This document shows, piece by piece, positions 15,286-24,749 of a stretch of DNA of 40,406 bases. This stretch comes from an uncultured Pseudomonadota bacterium (GTDB lineage Bacteria > Pseudomonadota > Alphaproteobacteria > UBA9219). Position 1 is the first letter of the stretch, and each line of letters starts with the position of its first letter. Under the pieces are notes generated by a model. It was not told the DNA's origin, searched no databases, and saw nothing but the letters and a program-made list of their open reading frames with translations. Location of the stretch: assembly GCA_903875345.1 (NCBI GenBank), contig CAIQVS010000305.1, positions 1 through 40,406 of the forward strand, read 5' to 3'. A program made the translations under genes and the position numbers.

Positions 15286-16062
15286 GTGCCCCATCACCAT
15301 CATCATCTGATCGCCAATATCCTTCATCTGATCGCGGGCGGGGGAATCGGGCTGGTTGCGGCGGCTCTGGCACAGCATATCGGCGCGCGCTCCGCCGACC
15401 GGATGCCGGGGGATAGCCGCGCGCCGGAATGTTTTTATTGTCTGCGGCCTCTGACGTGGCAGGATATTTCCCCGCTTTTTGGTTGGTTGTTGCGACCGGA
15501 CACCCTCAATTTCCCCTGCCCATGCGGTTTGCGCAAAAACCAATGGACGCAACCAGCGGTTGAGATATTAGGGCTGCTCTTCGGCGTCATCGGCATGTAT
15601 CTGGCGGATTGGGGATGGACGGCTGTCCCGCTTTGCATTGGCCTCGGCCTTTTACCGGCAATCGCCATGATCGATCTGCAATTTCGCATCATTCCCGATG
15701 GGCTAAATATGTTGCTGGGCGTTTTAGGGCTGTGGTGGCTTTACGCCAGCGGCGGTGATCGTCCTTCGGCATTGATCGTCGCCGGAAGTCTTCTGGCGGT
15801 CGGTTTATTCTTCGCTCTGGTCTACAGCCGTTGGCGGGGGAAAGAAATGCTGGGACTTGGCGATGTGAAATTTCTCGCCGCAGCCGGGCTTTGGCTCAGG
15901 CCGGATCTTGCGCCGTGGTTCTTGACCGTTGCGGGCGGGCTTGGCGTAGGGATCGGGTTTCTCTGGCGATATTTGGGAGGGGATAAAGAATTCCCCTTTG
16001 CTCCGGCGCTGTGTTTGTCGCTGGTGATATTTGTTTTGGTTGAGACGGCACAAATGCCATAG
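15286..16062 (+). CDS. Prepilin peptidase (A24 family), TadV/PilD-type
   Basis: This membrane aspartic protease would cleave (and in full-length forms N-methylate) type IV pilin-like precursors. The 258-residue frame has about 7 hydrophobic segments, a zinc-type Cys set (ECFYC near 49-52 and CPCG) in the first cytoplasmic loop, the first catalytic Asp in AMIDLQFRIIPDGLN, and the second in the GxGD motif LGLGDVKFLAAAG. The only plausible start is GTG 15286, directly after the terminator T-run with no Shine-Dalgarno; it gives MPHHHHHLIANILHLIAGGG. murJ follows 7 bp downstream. No pilin genes lie in the window. Confidence 0.85.
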   Translation: MPHHHHHLIANILHLIAGGGIGLVAAALAQHIGARSADRMPGDSRAPECFYCLRPLTWQDISPLFGWLLRPDTLNFPCPCGLRKNQWTQPAVEILGLLFGVIGMYLADWGWTAVPLCIGLGLLPAIAMIDLQFRIIPDGLNMLLGVLGLWWLYASGGDRPSALIVAGSLLAVGLFFALVYSRWRGKEMLGLGDVKFLAAAGLWLRPDLAPWFLTVAGGLGVGIGFLWRYLGGDKEFPFAPALCLSLVIFVLVETAQMP

Positions 16063-16069
16063 TTATTTC

Positions 16070-17644
16070 ATGAGCTTTGCCCGATCCCTTATGACTGTGA
16101 GCGGGCTGACAATCGTCAGCCGCGTTGCCGGGTTTATCCGCGATACGCTGACCGCGACTCTTCTCGGCGCGGGGCCAGTCGCCGACGCGTTCTTTGTAGC
16201 GCAGCGCCTTCCCAACCTGTTCCGTAGCCTGTTCGCTGAGGGCGCGTTCGCGGCAGCGTTTGTCCCACTCTATACCACCGAACGCGAGCGGCACGGACAA
16301 GAAGCCGCGCAGCGTTTCGCCGGTCAGGCCTTGATGCTGTTGCTGGCCGCGCTGCTACCTTTTTCCGTTCTGATCATGTTGCTGATGCCGAAGGTCATGC
16401 TGATCTTGGCTCCGGGGTTTGAACATGACCCAGAGAAATACAATCTCGCGGTTACATTCAGCACGATCACCTTTCCTTATCTCGCATTGATCTCAGTCAC
16501 GGCGTTGCAGACCGGCGTTCTCAATGCGCAGGGGAAATTCGGCCCCGGCGCGGCGGCTCCAATCGCGTTTAACATAGTCCTGATCGCGGCGTTGTTCGCC
16601 GCGCGGATTTTCGGGCTTCATGTCGGTTATACGCTTGCTTGGGCGGTAACGATCTCCGGCGTCGTGCAGATGGTCTGGCTGATGATCAGCTGCTATCGCG
16701 CGCGCGTTTCGATTCCCATCGTCAAACCCCATCTGGGCGAGGCCAGCAAGCGCCTGTTTCGCCGCATAGGTCCCGGTGCGGTCGGCGCAGGCGCGGCGCA
16801 AATCAATTTGCTGATCTCGACCATTCTCGCCTCGACACTGCCGACGGGCGCGGTGTCCTACCTGTTTTATGCGGATCGTTTGAACCAGTTGCCGCTTGGC
16901 GTCGTCGGCATAGCGGTCGCGACGACGTTGCTACCGTTGCTGGCGCGGCATGTCGAAGCCGGACGCGAGGATATTGCTCGTCATTACATGTGCCGCTCGA
17001 TTGAATTTTGCCTGATCCTCGGTTTGCCCGCGACGATCGGCCTCGCGGTCGCGGCACAACCGATTATCGCCACGCTCTTCGAACACGGCGCATTCACGCA
17101 TAACGATACGGTGGCGACAGCGGAAGCTTTGGCGGCTTATGCGCTTGGCATTCCGGGGTTTTTGCTGGTCAAGGTTTTCGCCGCCGGATTCTTTGCGCGC
17201 CATGACACGTCAACGCCGGTCAAGGTCGCCGTCGTCGCTATGGCGGTCAATGTGGTGGTCTCGGTTTTACTGCTGGGACCTTTGCAACATATCGGCATCG
17301 CGCTTGCCAACAGCATCGCAGTCTGGGTAAACGCGATCCTGCTGTCGGTGCGGCTGCGTCGCAAAATCGGCGTTATCGGCGACGATAAACTGCGCTCCAG
17401 TGCGCCGCGTATTATCCTCTGCGCCGTCGGCATGGGTCTAGCGACATGGGCGCTGGTGGGCGTCAGCGCAGTCTGGTTTGTTAGTCATCATTTTCTGGGC
17501 AACGTGATCTTACTCGGCGGTGTTATCGGCCTGTCGTCGCTAGTTTACGGGTTGTTGCTGCAATCAACCGGGGCGATGCGGTTAAAAGACTTGCTTGCTT
17601 TGATGCGCCGCGAAACTAAAATGCCTCAATCAATCAAGGAGTAA
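16070..17644 (+). CDS. murJ: Lipid II flippase MurJ
   Basis: MurJ moves lipid II across the inner membrane for peptidoglycan synthesis. From ATG 16070 the protein has 524 residues and about 14 membrane segments. The start [20 protein letters not shown] and [20 protein letters not shown] is the hallmark N-terminus of the MviN family, and [16 protein letters not shown] follows. The first possible start, at 16031, would overlap the prepilin peptidase gene and is not needed. It is 7 bp after that gene and 2 bp before trpS, so the three are probably one operon. Confidence 0.95.
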   Translation: MSFARSLMTVSGLTIVSRVAGFIRDTLTATLLGAGPVADAFFVAQRLPNLFRSLFAEGAFAAAFVPLYTTERERHGQEAAQRFAGQALMLLLAALLPFSVLIMLLMPKVMLILAPGFEHDPEKYNLAVTFSTITFPYLALISVTALQTGVLNAQGKFGPGAAAPIAFNIVLIAALFAARIFGLHVGYTLAWAVTISGVVQMVWLMISCYRARVSIPIVKPHLGEASKRLFRRIGPGAVGAGAAQINLLISTILASTLPTGAVSYLFYADRLNQLPLGVVGIAVATTLLPLLARHVEAGREDIARHYMCRSIEFCLILGLPATIGLAVAAQPIIATLFEHGAFTHNDTVATAEALAAYALGIPGFLLVKVFAAGFFARHDTSTPVKVAVVAMAVNVVVSVLLLGPLQHIGIALANSIAVWVNAILLSVRLRRKIGVIGDDKLRSSAPRIILCAVGMGLATWALVGVSAVWFVSHHFLGNVILLGGVIGLSSLVYGLLLQSTGAMRLKDLLALMRRETKMPQSIKE

Positions 17645-17646
17645 CA

Positions 17647-18648
17647 ATGTCCCGCATTCTTTCCGGTATGCAACCGACCGGCAATCTGCATCTTGGTAAT
17701 TATCTCGGCGCGCTCAAGAACTGGGCGGGGATGCAGTACAGCCACGAATGTTTTTACTGCGTCGCCGATTTGCACGCGATCACCGTTCCGCAAGATCCGC
17801 AGAAATTGCGGCAGGCAGTGCGCGAGACGGCGGCGGCCTATATCGCCGCCGGCATCGACACGAAGAAAAGCACATTGTTCGCGCAAAGTGCTGTGCCTGC
17901 CCATGCCGAATTGATTTGGGTGCTGGCGACGTTTGCGCCGCTCGGCTGTCTCATTCTTATGACGCAGTTCAAGGACAAAACTGCCAAATCGCGCGATTTG
18001 GAGTTGCTCGGCCTCTATGCTTATCCGGTCCTGATGGCCGCAGATATTCTGATTTACAAGGCGACGCATGTGCCGGTCGGCGAAGACCAGAAACAGCATC
18101 TGGAATTGACGCGCGATGTCGCGGGCGCTTTCAATCGCCAGTACAGCGTCGAATATTTTCCCTTGCCGGAACCGGTGATCCTCGGCGAGGCGGCGCGGGT
18201 CATGTCGTTGCGCGACGGCACGAAGAAAATGAGCAAATCGGATGAGAGCGATTATTCGCGTATCAACCTGACGGACGATGCGGATGCCATCGCGTTGAAA
18301 TTCCGCAAGGCTAGGACTGACGCCGCGCCTCTGCCGCACACACTAAAGGAACTCGAAACCCGTCCTGAGGCCGACAATCTAGTGACTATTTACGCCGCAT
18401 TGGCGGATCAAGCGCGGAAAGACGTTTTGACGGCTCACTCCGGATCGCAATTCTCCGGCTTTAAGAAAGAACTGACCGACCTCGCCGTATCGAGACTCGC
18501 GCCGATCACCGAAAAGATGCGACACTTGCTACAAGACCCCACGGAGATCGACCGTATTCTTGTACGTGGTGCGGACACGGCCAATGCGCTGGCCGGACAA
18601 CATATGCGCGAGATCAAGGATATCGTCGGTTTGTGGAGCGGCAAGTAG
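17647..18648 (+). CDS. trpS: Tryptophanyl-tRNA synthetase
   Basis: TrpRS, a class Ic synthetase, charges tRNA-Trp. The 333-residue protein shows [20 protein letters not shown], with the HIGH-equivalent HLGN (15-18), and KMSKS (near 194-198), which form the ATP site. [13 protein letters not shown] is also typical. The ATG follows AAGGAGT at ideal spacing, overlapping the end of murJ. The pairing of murJ with trpS is frequent in alphaproteobacteria. Confidence 0.97.
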   Translation: MSRILSGMQPTGNLHLGNYLGALKNWAGMQYSHECFYCVADLHAITVPQDPQKLRQAVRETAAAYIAAGIDTKKSTLFAQSAVPAHAELIWVLATFAPLGCLILMTQFKDKTAKSRDLELLGLYAYPVLMAADILIYKATHVPVGEDQKQHLELTRDVAGAFNRQYSVEYFPLPEPVILGEAARVMSLRDGTKKMSKSDESDYSRINLTDDADAIALKFRKARTDAAPLPHTLKELETRPEADNLVTIYAALADQARKDVLTAHSGSQFSGFKKELTDLAVSRLAPITEKMRHLLQDPTEIDRILVRGADTANALAGQHMREIKDIVGLWSGK

Positions 18649-18672
18649 TACATTGGACAGGGCGTCATAATT

Positions 18673-19845
18673 ATGCGCATTGAACGCAATCTGACGCTTG
18701 TTTGGCTCTTTACGATTTGCACCAACGCGCTGCCCTTGGTCTCGGTCATTCTCCCCTATTACAACGAGGTTATCGGGATCGGTTACCGCGAATTTCTTCT
18801 CAGCGAAGCCGGCTTCGCTGCAGCCATCGTCATATTTGATGTTCCAACAGGATGGATTTCGGACGTTTGGCGACGCAAGCATTCTTTGGCGCTCGGCGTC
18901 ATCGTCAACCTGTTCGGCTGGAGTGGCCTTTTGATCGCCCACAATTTGTGGCAAGCGATCCTGTCGCAGGTCTTGCTCGGCGTCGGGTACAGCCTTCTGT
19001 CGGGAACGCATACGGCCTTGCTTTATGATTCTTTGCTGTCCGTCGCGCGCGCGAACGAATACCGCAAGAACGAGGGCAAACGTCTGGCCTTGTCCCTCTA
19101 TGCCGTCGCCACCGCGAGCATAGCCGGAGGCTTTCTTTACGCGATTAATCCCCGACTTCCCATCTATGTGACGATTGTCGTCCAGTGCGTAGCCTTTGCT
19201 CTCGCCGCCGCGATGGATGAACCGGAGCGCCACAAAAGGAGCGGCGGGAAACATCCCGTTGCGGATATTATCGAAACGATGAAATACGCCTTGCATGGCC
19301 ATGCGGAGGTTGGGTTCATCATCCTTTTCGCCGCCGTCATGTTTTGTTCCACAAAGTTGATAATGTGGTCGCAGCAGCCTTATTTTGTGCAACTCAATTT
19401 CCCGAAATCGGCGTTCGGTTTGCTCATGGCCGTCGGATATTGTCTTGGCGGCATATCAAGCCATTGGGCGCATCTTCTGGATGGCAAGATCAATATCTTT
19501 CGTGCGCTTATGTCAGCGTGGGCATTAGCCCTGCTGGTCTGCATCGGAGCTGGAGCGCATGTCGGGATTTTGGGTGTCGCTTTGCTGATGATCGGGGGCA
19601 GTTGCATCTATGGCGCGACCTCGCCACGAGTCAACGAAGCCATCAATCGCCTCGTCGGGTCAGACCGGCGAGCGACAATTCTTTCCACACAAAGTTTTAT
19701 GGCAGCATTTCTCGCCATTCCTCTTGACGCCATAACCGGATGGGCGGCGGGTTACGGCGGCGTTCAAGCGTCACTGTTTATGATCGCGCTGTGGCTCTGT
19801 CTGGCCGGAGCTTGTCTAGCAGCATGGAAGCTGCGACGGAGGTAA
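18673..19845 (+). CDS. MFS transporter of unknown substrate
   Basis: A 390-residue protein with about 12 hydrophobic segments, beginning MRIERNLTLVWLFTICTNAL. The TM2-TM3 loop shows a short MFS motif A variant (PTGWISDVWRRKHSL, near 58-72). Sequence flavour is that of drug or metabolite exporters with a YYNEVIG stretch after TM1. It lies 24 bp after trpS and probably belongs to its transcript. Its stop is 3 bp from the rnhA stop, and no terminator is visible between them. Confidence 0.8.
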   Translation: MRIERNLTLVWLFTICTNALPLVSVILPYYNEVIGIGYREFLLSEAGFAAAIVIFDVPTGWISDVWRRKHSLALGVIVNLFGWSGLLIAHNLWQAILSQVLLGVGYSLLSGTHTALLYDSLLSVARANEYRKNEGKRLALSLYAVATASIAGGFLYAINPRLPIYVTIVVQCVAFALAAAMDEPERHKRSGGKHPVADIIETMKYALHGHAEVGFIILFAAVMFCSTKLIMWSQQPYFVQLNFPKSAFGLLMAVGYCLGGISSHWAHLLDGKINIFRALMSAWALALLVCIGAGAHVGILGVALLMIGGSCIYGATSPRVNEAINRLVGSDRRATILSTQSFMAAFLAIPLDAITGWAAGYGGVQASLFMIALWLCLAGACLAAWKLRRR

Positions 19846-19848
19846 GCT

Positions 19849-20304
19849 TTATCCGCGCTGTGAAATCTTCCCAATCGCCTGAACCGCAAGCCGGTCGACG
19901 CGTTCGTTTTCGGGATGGCCGTTATGTCCGCGCACCCAGATGAATTCAACCTGATGCGGCGCTTTAGCTTTCTGCAATCGTTGCCACAGGTCGGCGTTCT
20001 TGACCGGTTTTTTGTCCGCCGTTTTCCAGCCGCGTTTCTCCCATCCCGCGAGCCACTCCGTCACGCCTTTCTGCACATATTGGCTATCGGTATAAAGCTT
20101 GGCGTTGCAGGGTTTAGTAAGCGACTCCAACGCGGCGATCGCTCCCATCAATTCCATGCGGTTGTTGGTGGTCTGTGCCTCGCCGCCTGAAAGTTCTTTT
20201 TCCGCATCGCCATAGCGCAACAACGCCCCCCAGCCACCCGGCCCGGGATTACCGCTGCAAGCGCCATCGGTATAGATTTCAACGATTTTGTGAGCTGAGG
20301 CCAT
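19849..20304 (-). CDS. rnhA: Ribonuclease HI
   Basis: RNase HI cleaves RNA in RNA-DNA hybrids. The catalytic carboxylates are visible: Asp in [19 protein letters not shown], Glu in [10 protein letters not shown], Asp in LYTDSQYV and the final Asp in ENERVDRLA; the His of the flexible loop is in RGHNGHPEN. The basic handle segment [16 protein letters not shown] is present. I prefer ATG 20304 (151 residues) over a GTG two codons upstream. No strong ribosome site is seen for either. Confidence 0.95.
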   Translation of the reverse strand: MASAHKIVEIYTDGACSGNPGPGGWGALLRYGDAEKELSGGEAQTTNNRMELMGAIAALESLTKPCNAKLYTDSQYVQKGVTEWLAGWEKRGWKTADKKPVKNADLWQRLQKAKAPHQVEFIWVRGHNGHPENERVDRLAVQAIGKISQRG

Positions 20305-20413
20305 GGACACGGGAACGCATAGTAAAAGAAAAAAGCATCAGAAAACGACTTGTTTTCACGCTAGGGCAACGTTAACAGTAAACGAAATAGGACTATAGGA
20401 AAAGGAATATCCC

Positions 20414-21037
20414 TTGCGCATAGCTCTCATTGGCATGTCGAATATCCGCAAGACCATCTGGTCGAAACGCTTGGCCGACAAATACGGATGGACACGCGTC
20501 GATTGCGACGAGATCATTGAACAAAGGCTGGGCTCCGAACTGACCGCGCAAGGCTTTGTGGGGCTGAAAGGCATGGCGGCGTGGATGGGACAGCCCTATG
20601 AGACCCGCTATGCCGAGACCAGCCGTAAATATCTTGCACGCGAGCGATTAGTGATGCTGGGTACTCTTGATGCCCTGCGCACGGCGCCACCGGAAGAAGC
20701 CGTCATCATCGATACGACAGGCAGCGTCATTTACACGGGCGACGATGTGGGTGACGCACTGAGGCGACAGGTTCGGGTGGTGTGCCTCGATTCCTCGCCC
20801 GAACACGCGGCGATGCTCTTTGAACGCTACATCGCCGCACCCAAGCCGGTTATCTGGGGCGATTCCTTCAATCGCCGCGACGAGGAAACCCCCGACGAGG
20901 CGCTGAAACGCTGCTATCCCGAATTGCTAGAAACGCGAGCGCGGCGCTACCGGCAACTGGCACATACCGTCATTCCGTTCGAGCAACACATGAAACCGGA
21001 TGCCGATCTCCTTGATTTAATAAGTCACGCTGAATGA
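20414..21037 (+). CDS. Shikimate-kinase-like protein with degenerate P-loop
   Basis: The TTG start at 20414 follows AAAGGAA at good spacing and gives 207 residues beginning MRIALIGMSNIRKTIWSKRL. The overall pattern (GMSNIRKT, then DCDEIIEQRLG, later IIDTTGSVIY) follows the shikimate kinase fold, in which a Walker A GxxGxGKT precedes the Asp pair. Here the glycines at the second and third positions are Asn and Arg, so nucleotide binding is altered. It overlaps the glycosyltransferase start by 4 nt (ATGA), so the two are coupled. It may act on a sugar or have lost kinase activity. Confidence 0.65.
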   Translation: MRIALIGMSNIRKTIWSKRLADKYGWTRVDCDEIIEQRLGSELTAQGFVGLKGMAAWMGQPYETRYAETSRKYLARERLVMLGTLDALRTAPPEEAVIIDTTGSVIYTGDDVGDALRRQVRVVCLDSSPEHAAMLFERYIAAPKPVIWGDSFNRRDEETPDEALKRCYPELLETRARRYRQLAHTVIPFEQHMKPDADLLDLISHAE

Positions 21038-21987
21038 GAATCCTGTTCATTACCGCCAACCGTCTCGGCGATGCCGTGCTTTCGACCGGCGTTCTGGCGT
21101 GGCTGGCGGAGCAACATCCCGAAGCGGAAATCACGATCGCTTGCGGTCCCTACGCAGCGGGATTGTTCCGCGCTGTTCCGGGGCTGCGGCAGTTGATCGT
21201 CCTTCACAAAAAAAGTTTCAGTCGGCATTGGATCGGCTTGTGGCATGCCTGCGTTGGCACGCGCTGGGATTTGATCGTCGACATGCGCAACAGCCTTGCC
21301 TCGCGGTTGCTTCGGACGCGCCGCCTTGCCTGCCGGGGGCGCAATACCGGAAAGCATAAAGTCATTGAGAACGGAGATGTTCTAGGCATTTCGCCACCTC
21401 CCGCACCGCGCATCTGGCTGGATACGGAGGCTGAAGCGTCAGCAACAAGAATTATAGGAAACGGCGGCGCTTTTCTCGCGCTCGGTCCTGCCGCGAACTG
21501 GCCGTGCAAACAATGGCCGGTCGAAAGATTTGCGGAATTGGCGTTGCGCCTGACGAAGGACGGCGGTTTTCTCGCCGGAGCTTCGGTCTTGGTCGTCGCC
21601 GATGAACGGGAACGGGCGCAGCTTGAACCGCTTTTGCGGGCTATTCCTGATGATCGGCGCATCGAGCTAATCGGACAGGATTTGCTGACCGTCGCAGCAT
21701 GTTTGAAACAGGCAAGTCTTTTTGTCGGCAATGATTCCGGCCTGATGCATCTCGCCGCCGCCGTCGGCTCACCGACGCTCGGCCTGTTCGGCCCCGGCTA
21801 TGAAGAGATTTATGGTCCTTGGGGAGAAAATTGCGCCTTTGTGCGCACGTCCGAAAGCCGCGAGGAGTTGTTGAGTCGACTGCCCTCCCTCAGCGCCCGC
21901 GAACCCAATCTGATGATGGGGCTAGCGGTGGATAGGGTTTATGAAGCAGCTTGCAACTTGCTGCTAAAAATCAAGCCCGCTGTTTAA
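21034..21987 (+). CDS. Glycosyltransferase family 9 (heptosyltransferase-like)
   Basis: GT9 enzymes add heptose or related sugars to LPS core at the inner face of the inner membrane. The 317-residue GT-B protein begins MRILFITANRLGDAVLSTGV with the family acceptor-side loop RLGDAVLS, then LGPAANWPCKQWPVERFAEL and the donor site FVGNDSGLMHLAAAVGSPTL followed by LFGP. Its usual LPS-core neighbours are absent. It is coupled to the kinase-like gene upstream. Its stop overlaps the PBP1A stop by 4 bp on the opposite strand. Confidence 0.85.
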   Translation: MRILFITANRLGDAVLSTGVLAWLAEQHPEAEITIACGPYAAGLFRAVPGLRQLIVLHKKSFSRHWIGLWHACVGTRWDLIVDMRNSLASRLLRTRRLACRGRNTGKHKVIENGDVLGISPPPAPRIWLDTEAEASATRIIGNGGAFLALGPAANWPCKQWPVERFAELALRLTKDGGFLAGASVLVVADERERAQLEPLLRAIPDDRRIELIGQDLLTVAACLKQASLFVGNDSGLMHLAAAVGSPTLGLFGPGYEEIYGPWGENCAFVRTSESREELLSRLPSLSAREPNLMMGLAVDRVYEAACNLLLKIKPAV

Positions 21988-23948
21988 CGATTTCTTCCTG
22001 TCGGATAGCTCGATTCGGTTTTGTCGCCACCAAGGATGCCGCTGATAAAATCGCTAAGCCCTTTGGAAATTTGCTCGGTTACACCGTTTGACCAATCGCT
22101 ACCCGGCGGGCCGGAAAGAAGACTGCGAGACGGCAACGCACCTTCGGCCTCTGCCATATAATCATGCCATAATTCCGCCGGCAAACTACCTCCGACGATT
22201 TTGCGCATGGGACTGTTGTCATCGTTGCCGAGCCACACGCCGGTCGTCAGATTGCCGGTGAAGCCAAGAAACCATGCGTCGCGGTAATCCGAGCTGGTTC
22301 CCGTCTTGCCTGCGACTGTCCGATCCCCGAGCGCGGCGCGTTTGCCGGTGCCGGAGCGCACGACTTCCTCCATCATGCCAACCAAGGTTTTAACGGCACT
22401 TTCGTCAACGGTCTGCGGCAAACGCACGTCCGGGTGGCGGTACAGAACCTGCCCTTGCCGATTGCGAATTTCCTTGATTCCGTAGGGCGCAATTGCTCGT
22501 CCTCCGGCGGCGATCGCAGCGTAGACGGAGGTCAGTTCCAGCGGCGTCACTTCGCTTGCGCCGAGAGCCAACGCCGGATCGCGTTCAAGCGGCGAAGTAA
22601 CACCAAGGGCACGTGCGGTTTCGATCACATGTTCAGCCCCGGCACGCATAAAGACGCGCACCGCTACCGTATTGATTGACTCGGCCAAGGCTTCTCGCGC
22701 AGTGACGGGACCACGATATTTGCCGTCGAAATTCTCTGGCGCCCAGCCGCCGAGCCGGATCGGTTCATCCTGAATGACATCATCAGGCGATAAGCCTTGT
22801 TCAATAGCCGCCAGATAAACAATGGGCTTGAAGGCCGAACCGGGTTGCCGCATGGCCTGCGTAGCGCGGTTAAACTGGCTCTCTCTGTAATTTCGGCCTC
22901 CGACCATAGCTCGCACAGCGCCATCATAGGCAAGCGTGACCAGAGCTGCTTGTGAAACATCATGCCCATTTTGTTTGGCAAGGATATCATCAACATGACG
23001 CTCGGCCATGCGTTCCAAGTTCAAATTCAGCGTTGTCGTTACGATAATGTCCTGGGACGTATCCTGTACCAAAGGTTCGATTTGGTCAGCCACCCAGTCG
23101 GCAAAATAATGCCCGTCGCCGGCTGATCCCGGCTTGTGTGCAGGCGGGGCTATGCTCGATAAGGCGGCCTTCTTCTGATTTTCTGTAATATACCCGGCTT
23201 CAGTCATCGCTTGCAGCACCGTGGACGCGCGTTCCATAGCCAATGCCGGATCGCGTGACGGCGCAAAACGTGACGGGGCCTTCAGAAGCCCTGCAATAAT
23301 AGCGGCTTCGCGCAAATCGAGATCGTGCGCCGATTTATCGAAATAGATATGCGCGGCAGCATCGACGCCATACGCGCCATTACCTAGATAAACGCGATTC
23401 AGATAGGCCGTCAAAATCTGGTCTTTGGTGTAATTATGCTCAAGCCAAAGCGCCAAAATCATTTCCTGTACCTTGCGCTTCGCGGTGCGTTCAGGCGACA
23501 GAAATAGATTTTTTGCCAGCTGTTGGGTCAGCGTCGAGCCCCCCTGAACGACATGATGCGCCGTTACATCGCGGAATGCAGCGCGCAGCAGACCTAAAAT
23601 GTCGATGCCGAAATGGGAATAGAATCGCCGGTCTTCAATCGCCATGACGGCTTCGGGAACATATTTGGGAATCTCGGCCAGTGAAACATGCGCGCCGTAA
23701 AGGTCGCCATAACGGGCGAAAACCGTGCCGTCCTCGGTTTCAAGCGTGATCGAAGGGCGCTTTGGCGCTTGCGTGATCTGATGAATATCCGGCAAATCAA
23801 GCGCACACCAGCCGACAAAACATCCAACCAGAATGGCGCCCCAGATGAAAGCAAGCAGAGCAACCTTCGCCAGCCATTTGCCAAAACCGGGTTTTGGCTT
23901 GGATGGTTTTTTCGCGGAGGAACCGGAAGAACGGCGTTTTTTGGGCAT
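21984..23948 (-). CDS. mrcA: Class A penicillin-binding protein 1A
   Basis: A bifunctional peptidoglycan glycosyltransferase and transpeptidase of 654 residues. A Lys-rich cytoplasmic N-terminus (MPKKRRSSGSSAKKPSKPKP) leads to one membrane helix (about 29-50). The GT51 domain shows EDRRFYSHFGID with catalytic Glu105, and QGGSTLTQQLAKNLFL. The transpeptidase domain shows Ser371-x-x-Lys374 (GSAFKP), SIN (424-426) and KTGTSS (548-553). It is shorter than E. coli PBP1A (850) and lacks a large insert, as in many alphaproteobacterial forms. ppa lies upstream on the same strand. Confidence 0.93.
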   Translation of the reverse strand: MPKKRRSSGSSAKKPSKPKPGFGKWLAKVALLAFIWGAILVGCFVGWCALDLPDIHQITQAPKRPSITLETEDGTVFARYGDLYGAHVSLAEIPKYVPEAVMAIEDRRFYSHFGIDILGLLRAAFRDVTAHHVVQGGSTLTQQLAKNLFLSPERTAKRKVQEMILALWLEHNYTKDQILTAYLNRVYLGNGAYGVDAAAHIYFDKSAHDLDLREAAIIAGLLKAPSRFAPSRDPALAMERASTVLQAMTEAGYITENQKKAALSSIAPPAHKPGSAGDGHYFADWVADQIEPLVQDTSQDIIVTTTLNLNLERMAERHVDDILAKQNGHDVSQAALVTLAYDGAVRAMVGGRNYRESQFNRATQAMRQPGSAFKPIVYLAAIEQGLSPDDVIQDEPIRLGGWAPENFDGKYRGPVTAREALAESINTVAVRVFMRAGAEHVIETARALGVTSPLERDPALALGASEVTPLELTSVYAAIAAGGRAIAPYGIKEIRNRQGQVLYRHPDVRLPQTVDESAVKTLVGMMEEVVRSGTGKRAALGDRTVAGKTGTSSDYRDAWFLGFTGNLTTGVWLGNDDNSPMRKIVGGSLPAELWHDYMAEAEGALPSRSLLSGPPGSDWSNGVTEQISKGLSDFISGILGGDKTESSYPTGRNR

Positions 23949-24057
23949 GATTCTCAGAGGCAGGAAAAAGCGCGGTACGGCAACATCCCTACAATGGCAG
24001 AAAAAGGCTTGAAACGGAAACCCTGAAGAATGGCCTTCAGTTCACTTCCGGCTTCGA

Positions 24058-24597
24058 TCAAGCCGCCTTGCTCTCAGCCAAACGCTTTTGCCCATCGGTG
24101 ATCAGCTGACGTGCCTCGGCGGCGTCACCCCAACCCGCAATCTCGACCCATTTACCGTGTTCAAGATCTTTGTAATGTTGGAAGAAATGGGCAATCTGCT
24201 CGCACAAGATCGGCGGTAAATCCTTGTAGCAAGTCACGCCCGTGTAAAACGAATGGAGCTTGTCGGTCGGCACGGCGATGATCTTTTCGTCATGGCCACT
24301 TTCGTCCTTCATCTTGAGTACGCCTATAGGACGGCAGGCGACAATCGCACCGGAAATAACCGGAACCTGCGCAATCACCAAGGCGTCGCACGGATCGCCG
24401 TCGCTCGACAAGGTGTTCGGGATAAAGCCGTAATTCGCCGGGTAGTACATGGCGGTGTGAAGAAATCTGTCGACGACCAACGCCCCGGATTCCTTGTCAA
24501 TTTCATACTTTACCGGATTTCCGCCCTGCGGAATTTCAATAACGACGTTAATTTCCTCGGGTGGGTTCTTGCCAGTCGATAATTTCTTCAAATCCAT
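24058..24597 (-). CDS. ppa: Inorganic pyrophosphatase, family I
   Basis: Ppa hydrolyses PPi and pulls biosynthesis forward. From ATG 24597 the protein has 179 residues beginning MDLKKLSTGKNPPEEINVVI; an ATG two codons upstream is equally possible. Active-site residues are visible: EIPQGGNPVKYEID, AMYYPANYGFIPNTLS and the metal ligands in DGDPCDALV. It diverges from mltG over about 150 bp and precedes the PBP1A gene by 109 bp. Confidence 0.96.
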   Translation of the reverse strand: MDLKKLSTGKNPPEEINVVIEIPQGGNPVKYEIDKESGALVVDRFLHTAMYYPANYGFIPNTLSSDGDPCDALVIAQVPVISGAIVACRPIGVLKMKDESGHDEKIIAVPTDKLHSFYTGVTCYKDLPPILCEQIAHFFQHYKDLEHGKWVEIAGWGDAAEARQLITDGQKRLAESKAA

Positions 24598-24749
24598 GAT
24601 CATGCCTATTTGTTTCAAGAGCTAACATAATTGTCTGTATAAACAAATTGTCCAGCGAAAGCCAACTTTTTCCCCATTTATTGGGCTTCGGATTGTCGCC
24701 ATACGATTCTTACTTTATGGTAAGTCGGAATTTGCGATTAGGATGCAAT

